Made by a program: the position numbers and the translations under genes. From the NCBI RefSeq assembly GCF_014193585.1, contig NZ_BLXY01000006.1:1-64000 (forward strand): a stretch of DNA of 64,000 nt, given 5' to 3'. The DNA is from Geomonas paludis (lineage in GTDB: Bacteria; Desulfobacterota; Desulfuromonadia; Geobacterales; Geobacteraceae). Position 1 is the stretch's first letter; every line of letters starts with the position of its first letter. Below, in pieces: positions 1 to 8,082 of this stretch. Under the pieces are notes generated by a model, which had not been told where the DNA came from, searched no databases, and was given only the letters and a program-made list of their open reading frames with translations.

Positions 1-442
1 AACCGTTCGGGCTGTGAAGAAGAGGACATGGCGTTTTACGCTTTGCGACGGGCTCGAACCCAAGACGCGAACAAACTGCCATGTCCCGGAACAGAAAATC
101 TAGCTGCTTGATCGTAAACATACAAGGCGCCAGGACGCGAAGGCGCCAAGGAAGAAGAGCATAAATGGCACAAAAGAAAAACCTGAAGACAGTTTTTTTT
201 AACGCAAAGGCGCAAAGTCGCAAAGAAAAGCAAACAATAAGATCGAGACGAGAGATTTAATGCATGGTGACAATGCTGCCATGACTCAACCGCTTTCCTC
301 AGCGCCTCTGCGCCCTTGCGCCTCTGCGTTAAAGCTTCTGATTTTACCCTCGCGCCCCTGCTCTCCTTTCTGTCGTTGCCATTTCTCTCACAACATGCTA
401 ATTGTATCCGGTTGAAATAAGGCAAAAAAGGAAAACACAGAC
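1..442. other. gene-free leader region of the window
   Basis: No coding region is convincing here. The stretch holds an inverted pair GGACATGGC (24-32) and GCCATGTCC (79-87), a patch of GGCGCC repeats near 125-150, the inverted-repeat element at 198-334, and the 5' region of the helicase gene at 443, which has an AAAAAGGAAAA ribosome-binding site. The reverse strand near 50-60 reads like a TTCGAGCC T-arm, but the arms of a tRNA do not pair. Confidence 0.6.
198..334. repeat. MITE-like inverted-repeat element, 28-bp arms
   Basis: The left arm (198-225) starts TTTAACGCAAAGGCGCAAAG. The right arm (about 306-334) is its reverse complement with about four mismatches in 28 bases. The two enclose roughly 80 bp of unrelated DNA. 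The arms carry a CGCAAAG-type internal periodicity. There is no ORF inside, so if mobile it would need a helper in trans. Confidence 0.55.
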
Positions 443-1873
443 ATGAAATTTACCGAGCTGCAGCTGCCGGAACTGGTCCAGAAGGGCATCGAGGAAACCG
501 GCTTCACCGACTGCACACCGATACAGGAAAAGGCGCTGCCTTTGGCCCTCACCGGCAAGGACGTCGCGGGCCAGGCCCAGACCGGCACCGGCAAGACCGC
601 CACCTTCCTCATCACCGTTTTCACCAAACTGCTGAGCCAGCAGAAAACAGGCGCCGTCAACCACCCCCGCGCCCTCATCCTCGCACCGACCCGTGAACTG
701 GTGGTCCAGATCGAGAAGGACGCCCAGGCCCTCGGCAAGCACACCGGCTTCACCGTCCAGGCCATCTACGGCGGCGTGGACTACATGAAGCAGCGCGACG
801 CACTGAAGGCCGGCGCCGACATCGTCATCGGCACGCCGGGACGCCTCATCGACTACCTGAAGCAGAAGGTCTACTCCTTGAAGGACATCGAGGCCCTGGT
901 CATCGACGAGGCCGACCGCATGTTCGACATGGGCTTCATCGCGGACCTGCGCTTCATCCTGAGAAGGCTCCCCCCCTACGACAAGCGCCAGAACCTCCTG
1001 TTCTCCGCCACCCTGAACACCCGGGTCATGGAACTCGCCTACGAGTTCATGAACATGCCGGAAAAGGTCTCGGTGACACCGGAGCAGATGACCGCCGAGC
1101 GCGTGGAGCAGGTGCTCTACCACGTGGCGCGCAAAGAGAAATTCCCGCTGCTGCTCGGCCTGCTCCGCAAGATGGGCATGGAGCGGACCATGATCTTCGT
1201 GAACACCAAGCGCGAAGCCGAATACCTGCAGGACCGCCTCAACGCCAACGAGTTCCCGGCCAAGGTGATCTCCGGCGACGTCGAGCAGAGAAAGCGGATG
1301 AAGATCCTTGCCGATTTCAAGGCCGGCCTGCTGCCGATCATGATCGCCACCGACGTCGCCTCCCGGGGCATCCACATCGAAGGGGTCTCCCACGTCATCA
1401 ACTACGACCTGCCCCAGGACTGCGAGGATTACGTGCACCGAATCGGCCGCACTGCCCGCGCCGGCGCCGAGGGGATGGCGATCTCGCTGGCCGATGAGGA
1501 CGGCGCCTTCTTCATCGAGGCCATCCAGGAGTTCATCAAGCAGAAGATCCCGACCGAGTGGGCCGAGGACGACATGTTCGTCCACGACTACAAGAGAACC
1601 GCCCGCCCTCCGCGCCGCACCGAGGAGAAGCCCGGCGGCAGGGGCGGCAAATCCGGCGGACGCGGCGAGAAATCAGGGCGCGGTGAATCCCGCGGCAGAG
1701 GCGGTAAATCCGGTTCCGGGATGGAGAAGGCGGAGCAGAAGGAAGCCCAGCCGACCGCGGAAACCGCACCTACAGGGGAGGCGGCCGCTAACGGCGATGC
1801 ACCGGCCAAGCGCAAACGCCGTCGCCGCAAGCCCAAGGCCAAGCCGGCAGAGCAGCAGCCCGAGCAGCCGTGA
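443..1873 (+). CDS. rhlB: DEAD-box RNA helicase, RhlB-like
   Basis: ATP-dependent RNA helicase of 476 residues, likely acting in mRNA decay or ribosome assembly in the cytoplasm. Visible motifs are the Q-motif (CTPIQ near 25), motif I AQTGTGKT (45-52), APTREL (81-86), TPGR (131-134), DEAD (155-158), SAT (188-190) and HRIGRTARAG in the second RecA domain. The order and wording resemble E. coli RhlB closely (DLPQDCEDYVHRIGRT). The C-terminal 90 residues are low-complexity and basic, with GGRGGK/SGRGE repeats typical of RGG-like RNA-binding tails. The ATG at 443 follows an AAAAAGGAAAA site. Its stop overlaps the next GTG by four bases, so the WYL regulator is probably co-translated. RhlE is the main alternative name. 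Confidence 0.9.
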   Translation: MKFTELQLPELVQKGIEETGFTDCTPIQEKALPLALTGKDVAGQAQTGTGKTATFLITVFTKLLSQQKTGAVNHPRALILAPTRELVVQIEKDAQALGKHTGFTVQAIYGGVDYMKQRDALKAGADIVIGTPGRLIDYLKQKVYSLKDIEALVIDEADRMFDMGFIADLRFILRRLPPYDKRQNLLFSATLNTRVMELAYEFMNMPEKVSVTPEQMTAERVEQVLYHVARKEKFPLLLGLLRKMGMERTMIFVNTKREAEYLQDRLNANEFPAKVISGDVEQRKRMKILADFKAGLLPIMIATDVASRGIHIEGVSHVINYDLPQDCEDYVHRIGRTARAGAEGMAISLADEDGAFFIEAIQEFIKQKIPTEWAEDDMFVHDYKRTARPPRRTEEKPGGRGGKSGGRGEKSGRGESRGRGGKSGSGMEKAEQKEAQPTAETAPTGEAAANGDAPAKRKRRRRKPKAKPAEQQPEQP

Positions 1874-2904
1874 CCGGAAAGGGACGTCCCCCGCGCAAAT
1901 ACTCCCAGGCGGGCCGGGTCCACGACGTGATCCGCCTCATCGAGGCGCGTCACGGCATCTCAGTGGCCGAGCTCGCCGAGGAGACCGGCGTCAACAAGCG
2001 CACCATCCACCGCGACATGGTCGCCATCCAGGAGGCCGGCTATCCCCTCATCTCCGACTGGCAGGATGGCGAGAAGGTGTACCGCTTCCTGACCCGGTTC
2101 AAGGACGTCCCTCCCATCAGCTTCACGTTGCAGGAGCTGATGACCCTTTCCCTTTTGCGCTCCCAACTGGACCTCCTCAAGGGGACCCCGTTCCTGGAAG
2201 ACATGCAGAGCGTCTTCCGCAAGGTGAACTCGGTGCTGCCGCCGCGCCTTGCCGCCCACATGGAGCGCATCGCCGAGGTCTCCCTGCCGCTTCTGCAGGG
2301 CAAGCGCGACTACTCCCGCTGCGCCGACTACCTGCAACTGATCCGCAACGCCCTGCTCTACCAGCAAACCGTCGTCATTTCCTACCGCACCCCCAACCGT
2401 CCCGAGCCGGTGGACTACCGGGTCGATCCCTACACCCTGCTCTTCCAGAAAGGCGGCATCTATCTTTTGGGCTACGCGCAGGAACGTGAGGCGCTGCGCA
2501 CCTTCGCCATCGAGCGCATCTGTGCCGTCGAACCTCTGAAGGAGCGTTTCGAGATACCGGAGGGATTCCACCCCGGCTCCGCGCTGGGTGAAGCCTTCGG
2601 CATCGTGGCCGAGGCCCCCATGGACGTAGTGATCCGCTTCTCCGCATCCATCGCGCACGCCATCAGGGACCGCGTCTGGCACTCCTCGCAAAAGATCGAG
2701 GAGCAGGAGGACGGAACGCTGCTTTTGAACTTCCACGCCGGCGGCAGGATGGAGATCCTCGCCTGGCTCCTCTCCTACGGCGCCCACGCCGAACTGCTGC
2801 ACCCCGCGGAACTGCGCGAGGAACTGGCGGCAATGGTGCAAGCGACGGCGCGGGTCTACTGTCCCCCTCCCTGTCCCTCCCCCTCCGGGGGCGGGCACGC
2901 TTGA
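1870..2904 (+). CDS. HTH-WYL domain transcriptional regulator
   Basis: A 344-residue DNA-binding regulator. The N-terminus (about 15-70) is a winged HTH (AELAEETGVNKRTIHRDM), followed by a linker and a WYL domain near 165-225 (DPYTLLFQKGGIYLLGY, where the WYL triplet is IYL). The C-terminal part looks like a WCX domain. WYL domains are thought to sense ligands or nucleic acid; the target is unknown. It starts with GTG overlapping the helicase stop (GTGA), so it is translationally coupled to rhlB. The last 15 residues (VYCPPPCPSPSGGGHA) are encoded by a C-rich intergenic-type repeat (about 2863-2900), so the tail is probably repeat-derived and not conserved. Confidence 0.85.
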   Translation: MTGKGRPPRKYSQAGRVHDVIRLIEARHGISVAELAEETGVNKRTIHRDMVAIQEAGYPLISDWQDGEKVYRFLTRFKDVPPISFTLQELMTLSLLRSQLDLLKGTPFLEDMQSVFRKVNSVLPPRLAAHMERIAEVSLPLLQGKRDYSRCADYLQLIRNALLYQQTVVISYRTPNRPEPVDYRVDPYTLLFQKGGIYLLGYAQEREALRTFAIERICAVEPLKERFEIPEGFHPGSALGEAFGIVAEAPMDVVIRFSASIAHAIRDRVWHSSQKIEEQEDGTLLLNFHAGGRMEILAWLLSYGAHAELLHPAELREELAAMVQATARVYCPPPCPSPSGGGHA

Positions 2905-2994
2905 GTTACTGTTGTGGCTTAACGACTACGGCGCAGTCGTACTGACAGCTTCTACAGTAGGCAGCTCTCCCCTTCCCCCTTTATTCACCCTGCG

Positions 2995-3023
2995 TTGACA
3001 ACCATTTTCGTTCCGTATATAAA
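2995..3023 (+). promoter_or_regulatory. sigma-70 promoter for midA
   Basis: Perfect TTGACA at 2995-3000, a 17-base spacer, then TATAAA at 3018-3023. It sits 28 bases before the ATG of the methyltransferase gene, which has its own GGAGGG site. The TTG at 2995 that can open a longer frame is part of this -35 box, not a start codon. Confidence 0.75.
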
Positions 3024-3051
3024 AAGACCTTCAGATTCAGGAGGGCTTTTA

Positions 3052-4212
3052 ATGGCTGACGAAGTGGCAACGACGCAACTGGCAGAAATCATCCTCAAAC
3101 GCATCCGCTCCCGCGGTGACATCACCTTCGCCTCCTTCATGGAGAGCGCACTCTACGAACCAGACCTGGGCTACTACACCTCCCCGGGGCGCAAGGTAGG
3201 CGCCGAGGGGGATTTCTACACCAGCATGAACGTGCACAGCGCCTTCGGTCGCCTGATCTCCCGCGAGATCGGCCGTTTCTGGGAACTGCTCGATCGTCCC
3301 GAATCCTTCACCGTCGCCGAAGCCGGCGCGGGGGGCGGTCAACTGGCGCAGGACATCCTGGACGCCATCGCGGAGGAGAATCCCAACCTCTACGCCGCCC
3401 TCACCTACCGCCTGATCGAGAAGGAGCCGTCCCTGCAGGAGGCCCAGGCCGCACGGCTCGCTCAACACGCCGATCGGTTAGCGTGGAGCTCCCCCCAGGA
3501 ACTCTCCGACGGCGCGCTCAGGTTCACCGGCTGCATCATCTCAAACGAGCTGTTCGATGCCATGCCGGTGCACTTGGTCGAGATGGCGGAGGACGGCCTC
3601 AAGGAGGTCTTCGTTTCCGCGGATGCCAACGGCTTCCGTGAAAAGCTGCTCCCCCCGTCCACTCCGGAGTTGGCGGCCTACTTGCAAAAGTTCGAGGTGC
3701 GGCTCATGCCCGGACAACGGGCGGAGATCAACCTTGCCGCACCGGCGTGGATCACCCGTGCCGCCGCAACGCTCGAGCGCGGCTTCGTGCTCACCATCGA
3801 TTACGGCTATCTCGCCGAGGAGCTTTACACCCCGCAAAGGCGCAACGGCACCCTGCTCTGCTACCACAAGCACAGCACCAACGAAGATCCCTACCAGATG
3901 GTGGGAGAGCAGGACATCACCACCCACATCAACTTCAGTTCCCTGATCGAGGCGGGCAAAGAGGCAGACCTGGTCGCGGTCTGGTACGGCGAGCAGTACC
4001 GCTTCCTGCTCGGCGTGGGGCTCATGGAGGAACTGATGCAGCTCGTGGCCCAGGCGAAGGACGAGCATGAAAGCCTGAAGCACCGGCTCGCCATCAAGAA
4101 GCTGATGATGCCTGAGGGGGGCATGGGTGACACGTTCAAGGTGCTGATCCAGGCCAAGGGGGTGGCAAACCCGCAGCTCCTGTGCATGAGGAAATGGGGG
4201 ATGGGGCTTTGA
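3052..4212 (+). CDS. class I SAM-dependent methyltransferase, MidA/NDUFAF7 family
   Basis: A 386-residue protein of the MidA family (DUF185/Methyltransf_28). Mitochondrial NDUFAF7 methylates an arginine of complex I subunit NDUFS2; the bacterial role is not settled. The SAM-binding loop AEAGAGGGQLAQ lies at about 89-100. Family hallmarks include GYYTSPGRKVGAEGDFYTS (40-58), SNELFDAMPVH and FVLTIDYGY. I chose ATG 3052 because it follows CAGGAGGG at good spacing; the 19-codon upstream extension would overlap the promoter. The 3' end overlaps the HAD gene. Geobacter relatives have complex I, so NuoD modification is possible, but that is inference. Confidence 0.85.
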   Translation: MADEVATTQLAEIILKRIRSRGDITFASFMESALYEPDLGYYTSPGRKVGAEGDFYTSMNVHSAFGRLISREIGRFWELLDRPESFTVAEAGAGGGQLAQDILDAIAEENPNLYAALTYRLIEKEPSLQEAQAARLAQHADRLAWSSPQELSDGALRFTGCIISNELFDAMPVHLVEMAEDGLKEVFVSADANGFREKLLPPSTPELAAYLQKFEVRLMPGQRAEINLAAPAWITRAAATLERGFVLTIDYGYLAEELYTPQRRNGTLLCYHKHSTNEDPYQMVGEQDITTHINFSSLIEAGKEADLVAVWYGEQYRFLLGVGLMEELMQLVAQAKDEHESLKHRLAIKKLMMPEGGMGDTFKVLIQAKGVANPQLLCMRKWGMGL

Positions 4213-4817
4213 CCATCAAGGCCATCGTCTTCGACCTGGACGGGACGCTGTACCAGGAGGACCGCCTGGGAGAGGAGGTCAACCGGAGCGCCATTCACTA
4301 CGTGGCCGACCTCAAAGGGATCACCCCACCGGAGGCGGAGGCCCTGCTGGAGGCCACCCGCGCGGCCGACGACGTTGGCGGCACGCTCAGTCGCGCCGTG
4401 GTGGCGCTGGGGGGCACCCTGCAGGAGCTGCACAAAAGGTTCGCCGCCGACTGCCATCCCGAACGGCTGCTAAAGCCCGACCACCGTGTCCGGGAACTGC
4501 TGCAGCTTCTGTCGACACGCTTCCAATTGCACCTCTACACCAACAACAACCGCGACCTCTCGGGCCGGATCATGAGGCAGATCGGCGTCGATGACCTCCT
4601 GGACCGGGTGTTCACCATCGAGGACTACTGGATCCCCAAACCGGATCGCCGGATCATCGAGGACATACTGGCAAAGATCGGATGTCGTGCGCAGGAGACG
4701 CTCTTTGTCGGCGACCGCTATCGCGTCGATCTGGCAGTTCCCGAATCGATGGGATGTTCTGTCTTTGAGATGAAGACGACTGAAGACCTGCTGACACTGG
4801 CAGATCTGGTACACTGA
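4209..4817 (+). CDS. HAD-superfamily hydrolase (phosphatase-like)
   Basis: Cytoplasmic HAD phosphohydrolase of about 202 residues. Motif I is VFDLDGT (catalytic Asp pair), motif II is the Thr in LYTNNNRD, motif III is the Lys in IPKPDRR, and motif IV is GDRYRVD. An all-helical cap lies between motifs I and II, as in phosphoglycolate phosphatase or pyrimidine 5'-nucleotidase relatives; the substrate cannot be told. The start is uncertain: TTG 4209 overlaps the midA stop (TTGA) and gives the usual N-terminus TIKAIVFDLDGT with a GGGGGA site seven bases upstream. ATG 4194 and GTG 4182 are also in frame. Operonic with midA. Confidence 0.8.
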   Translation: MTIKAIVFDLDGTLYQEDRLGEEVNRSAIHYVADLKGITPPEAEALLEATRAADDVGGTLSRAVVALGGTLQELHKRFAADCHPERLLKPDHRVRELLQLLSTRFQLHLYTNNNRDLSGRIMRQIGVDDLLDRVFTIEDYWIPKPDRRIIEDILAKIGCRAQETLFVGDRYRVDLAVPESMGCSVFEMKTTEDLLTLADLVH

Positions 4818-4968
4818 TAGCTTCATGCTCAGACAGAGGATCACCCTGATTCTCCGCACGGTGTCACAGTGACCAGCCGAAAGCCACGGCGGACGACATT
4901 GAGCCGCTGCAGGGTATCCGATCAAACAGCATGCATGCCCAGAAAACCTGTCTTTCGAGGAGCTAGTC

Positions 4969-6369
4969 ATGGCACACCGGTTGGAAAAGGACACCATGGG
5001 GACGGTCGAGGTCCCCGAAGGCGCCTACTACGGCGCCCAAACACAGCGCGCGGTCAACAACTTCCCCATCTCCGGCCTGAAGCCGCACCAGGCGCTGGTG
5101 CGGTCCACGGTACGGATCAAGAAATGCGCGGCCATCGCCAACATGACCACGCACAGGCTCGCCAAGGATGTGGGCGAGGCCATCGTCAAGGCTGCCGACG
5201 AGGCACTCGCCGGACAGTTCGCCGACCAGTTCGTGGTGGACCCGTTCCAGGCCGGCGCAGGCACCTCGCACAACATGAACGTGAACGAGGTGTTGGCCAA
5301 CCGGGCCAACGAAATCCTGGGCGGCACAATCGGCGAGTACACCCGGGTCAACGCCAACGACCACGTCAACATGGCGCAGTCCACCAACGACGTCTTCCCG
5401 ACGGCGATGCGCCTTGCGGCGCTGGAGCTGGCGCATGAGTTGGACAACGAGTTGCGCGACCTCGCCGACGCCCTCGCCCGCAAGGGCATCGAGTTCGACC
5501 ACATCCTGAAGTCCGGGCGCACCCACCTGCAGGACGCGGTGCCGATCCGCCTGGGGCAGGAGTTTTCCGCCTGGTCCATCGCCATCGCCAACAACCGCTC
5601 CGGCATCGAGCGCACCTTTGCCGGACTGCGCGAACTGGGTATCGGCGGCACCGCGGTCGGCACCGGCCTCAACGCGGAGCAGGCCTTCATCGACCTGATC
5701 GTCGAGGCGCTCGCGCGCGAGACCGGGCAGGAGTTGACCCGCGGCGAAAGCCTCGTCGAGCGGATGCAGAACATGGACCCCTTCGTCGCCCTCTCCTCCA
5801 GCGTCAAGGGGGCCGCCGTCAACCTGATCAAGCTGGCCAACGACCTGCGCCTGCTCTCCTCCGGCCCCCGCACCGGCCTGGGCGAGATCAACCTCCCCGC
5901 CATGCAGCCCGGCTCGTCCATCATGCCGGGCAAGGTGAACCCGGTGCTCCCGGAGGTGACCAACATGGTCTGCTTCCAGATCATGGGATGCGACCTCACC
6001 GTGGCCCTGGCGGCCCAGGCCGGGCAGCTGGAACTGAACGTGATGATGCCGGTGATCGCCTTCAACCTGCTCTTCGCCATGGAGATCCTGAAAAACTGCC
6101 TGCGCCAGTTGACCTCCCTCTGCATCACGGGGATCACCGCCAACGAGGAGCGCTGCCGCAATTTCCTGGACCAGTCCGTGGGGCTCGCCACGGTGCTCGC
6201 GCCCAGCATCGGCTATGCCGCGGCGGCCGAGGTGGCCAAGGAATCCGCCAAGAGCGGCAAGAGTATCCGCGAGGTGATCCTGGAGCGGGGCATACTGACC
6301 GAGGAGGAGCTCGAGGAGGTGCTGGCGCCCTACCCGCTCACCACACCGGGCGTGCACGGCAAGGAGTAG
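4969..6369 (+). CDS. aspA: aspartate ammonia-lyase
   Basis: A 466-residue member of the fumarase/aspartase superfamily that converts L-aspartate to fumarate and ammonia. The superfamily signature GSSIMPGKVNP is present. I favour aspartase over class II fumarase because of GAGTSHNMN, NDLRLLSSGPRTGLGEINLP and ELNVMMPVIAFNL, which follow the aspartase pattern; fumarase has SGTQSNMN and NDIRWLGSGPRCG. The C-terminal SGKSIREVILERGILTEEEL is also aspartase-like. The ATG at 4969 follows GAGGAG. In a Geobacter-type cell the enzyme would feed fumarate to respiration or the TCA cycle and release ammonium. A short inverted repeat, GTCAC-A-GTGAC (4863-4873), lies about 95 bases upstream and may be an operator. 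Confidence 0.85.
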   Translation: MAHRLEKDTMGTVEVPEGAYYGAQTQRAVNNFPISGLKPHQALVRSTVRIKKCAAIANMTTHRLAKDVGEAIVKAADEALAGQFADQFVVDPFQAGAGTSHNMNVNEVLANRANEILGGTIGEYTRVNANDHVNMAQSTNDVFPTAMRLAALELAHELDNELRDLADALARKGIEFDHILKSGRTHLQDAVPIRLGQEFSAWSIAIANNRSGIERTFAGLRELGIGGTAVGTGLNAEQAFIDLIVEALARETGQELTRGESLVERMQNMDPFVALSSSVKGAAVNLIKLANDLRLLSSGPRTGLGEINLPAMQPGSSIMPGKVNPVLPEVTNMVCFQIMGCDLTVALAAQAGQLELNVMMPVIAFNLLFAMEILKNCLRQLTSLCITGITANEERCRNFLDQSVGLATVLAPSIGYAAAAEVAKESAKSGKSIREVILERGILTEEELEEVLAPYPLTTPGVHGKE

Positions 6370-6395
6370 CCGTAACAAGGATAACCAAACTAAGC

Positions 6396-6468
6396 CGGCA
6401 CAGCCCTAACCCGCCCTCCGGGCACCCTCTCCCGGGGGGAGAGGGGACTGGTGCAAGATCATCCCGAG
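6396..6468. repeat. half copy of the CCCTCACCC/GGGAGAGGG inverted-repeat element
   Basis: The sequence from CCGGCACAGCCCTAACCCG through the GC-rich hairpin to GCAAGATCAT matches the right half of the element at 36443-36615 (CCGGCATAGCCCTCACCCG and following). Only one half is present here, just after aspA. There is no T-tract, so it is not a simple terminator. Confidence 0.6.
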
Positions 6469-6550
6469 GGAGTGTCGGCGGGCTTTGCAATTATTGTAAA
6501 AATCCTATAGACTCATACCTGTTCCAAACCAAAGCACACTGGAGGAGTAC

Positions 6551-6772
6551 ATGACCGAAGAAGTAAAAGCGATACTGGAGAACATCCGGCCGGCACTTCA
6601 GGCTGACGGCGGCGATGTTGAACTCGTAGAAGTGACCGACGACGGGATCGTCAAGGTGCGCCTGGTAGGGGCGTGCGGGCACTGCCCGATGTCCACCATG
6701 ACCCTCAAGATGGGTATCGAAAGGACCATCAAAGAGAAAGTCCCCGGCATCAAGGAAGTTGTTTCTGTCTAA
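6551..6772 (+). CDS. NFU-type iron-sulfur cluster carrier (NifU C-terminal domain)
   Basis: A 73-residue stand-alone NifU C-terminal domain. The pattern runs from [21 protein letters not shown] to the cluster-binding GACGHCPMS (CxxC), as in NFU scaffold and carrier proteins that deliver Fe-S clusters to apo-proteins. Such single-domain forms are normal in anaerobes. The ATG at 6551 follows a GGAGGAG site. It is flanked by a half repeat upstream and a strong terminator downstream, so it is probably monocistronic. Which Fe-S proteins it serves cannot be seen here. Confidence 0.9.
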   Translation: MTEEVKAILENIRPALQADGGDVELVEVTDDGIVKVRLVGACGHCPMSTMTLKMGIERTIKEKVPGIKEVVSV

Positions 6773-6800
6773 CGGGTATCCCCCTTAGTCGTAACACCCG

Positions 6801-6846
6801 AAGCGCGGAAGTAACTCGTTGACGTTATTTCCGCGCTTTTCGCTTT
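6801..6846 (+). terminator. rho-independent terminator after the NFU gene
   Basis: Arms 6802-6815 and 6824-6837 pair over 14 bp (one G-T pair) around an 8-base loop and are followed by TTTTCGCTTTT. The T-tract ends only about three bases before the cls start codon, so it also lies in the cls leader. Confidence 0.85.
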
Positions 6847-6849
6847 TGG

Positions 6850-8046
6850 ATGCGTCCTATGACCAGCGTGCGGCGAAAAAGAAAGCAGTTGCTGTTCCAA
6901 ACGGCGAAGTTCTTCGACTTCTTCCGGAGGAACACGGAGGCCGTCACCTTCCTGGGCAACCGCGCCACGCTGTATCGCTACGGCTCCGAATTCTTCGGCG
7001 CGCTTTTGGAGGCGCTGCCCCAGGCCACGGAGAGCATCTGCCTGGAGTTCTACACCATCGCCGACGACGACACCGGGCGCATGGTGGCCGACGCGCTCAT
7101 CGCCGCCGCCTCGCGCGGGGTGCGGGTGTACGTCCTCTACGACTACATCGGCTGTTTCGACACACCTGCCGCTTTCTTCAGGAGACTCGCCAGGGGAGGC
7201 GTCACCTGCGCCCCCTTCAACCCGCCACCTTTCCGCCGCGGCATCGCCTGGTTCGACAAGCGCGATCACCGCAAGATCGTCATCATCGACGGCTGGCGCG
7301 TCTTCACCGGCGGCATGAACATCGCCGACGTCTATTCCGGCTTCGGCAAGAAGAAGACCAAGTGGCGCGACGTGGGACTGAGGATCGAAGGTGAGGCGGG
7401 GCTCGAATTGCTGCGCCTGTTCCGCGAGACCTGGACCGAGGAGGTCGGCGTGCCTCCGGTGGGAACCGATCCCGCTCCGCTGCCCGAACTTGACGGCGAT
7501 GCGAAAGTCATGGTAGTGAACGGCGGACCACACCAGAAGCGGAGCTTCATCAGGAGCGCCTTCAGGGTGGCCATCGCCGGCGCATCGGAAAGCGTCACCA
7601 TCGCCAGCCCCTACTTCATACCGGGGCCCCGGGTGATCAGGTCCATGCTGCGGGCGGCCGGCCGCGGGGTGCGGGTGAGGCTGTTGCTTCCCTACAAGAG
7701 CGACGTCCCGCTGGTGCGCCTGGTGAGCCGGACCTACTACGGTCAGCTGCTGAAAAACGGTATCGAGATCCACGAGATGGACCGCGCCGTGCTGCACGCC
7801 AAGGTGCTGATCATCGACGGCGACTGGACCATGGTCGGCTCCGCCAACATGGACCTCAGGAGCTTTCACCGCAACTACGAGTTGAACGTGGTGGTGGACA
7901 GCCACGATTTCGGTGCCCAGGTCGTCGACATGCTGGAGACCGATTTCGCCGGCACCCGGCGCATCGTGCTGCACGAGCACGAGCGGCGCGGCTGGCCGGT
8001 GCGCCTGCTGGAGCGGCTGTTCAGCCCGGTCGCCTGGTTTTTGTAA
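6850..8046 (+). CDS. cls: phospholipase D-family cardiolipin synthase
   Basis: A 398-residue protein with two HKD motifs: DHRKIVIIDG near 138 and LHAKVLIIDG near 316, each followed by a GG/GS-N motif (GGMN, GSANMD). Such enzymes join two phosphatidylglycerols, or PG and PE, to make cardiolipin at the inner membrane. There is no N-terminal pair of membrane helices, so it resembles ClsB/ClsC rather than ClsA. The start is weakly defined: ATG 6850 and ATG 6859 have no clear ribosome-binding site and lie directly behind the terminator hairpin. The C-terminus (PVAWFL) is hydrophobic. Followed by mutS2 after 36 bases. Confidence 0.85.
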   Translation: MRPMTSVRRKRKQLLFQTAKFFDFFRRNTEAVTFLGNRATLYRYGSEFFGALLEALPQATESICLEFYTIADDDTGRMVADALIAAASRGVRVYVLYDYIGCFDTPAAFFRRLARGGVTCAPFNPPPFRRGIAWFDKRDHRKIVIIDGWRVFTGGMNIADVYSGFGKKKTKWRDVGLRIEGEAGLELLRLFRETWTEEVGVPPVGTDPAPLPELDGDAKVMVVNGGPHQKRSFIRSAFRVAIAGASESVTIASPYFIPGPRVIRSMLRAAGRGVRVRLLLPYKSDVPLVRLVSRTYYGQLLKNGIEIHEMDRAVLHAKVLIIDGDWTMVGSANMDLRSFHRNYELNVVVDSHDFGAQVVDMLETDFAGTRRIVLHEHERRGWPVRLLERLFSPVAWFL

Positions 8047-8082
8047 TCCGCTTTTCCTGTTTTTTCCCCCGGAGTTATCTAC

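Noticed and set aside
30..100. tRNA-like TTCGAGCC on the minus strand
   Set aside because: The expected T-arm and acceptor stems do not pair and no anticodon arm fits.
5028..6378. Minus-strand frames over aspA
   Set aside because: Antisense shadows with no domain; aspA is complete and has its signature motif.
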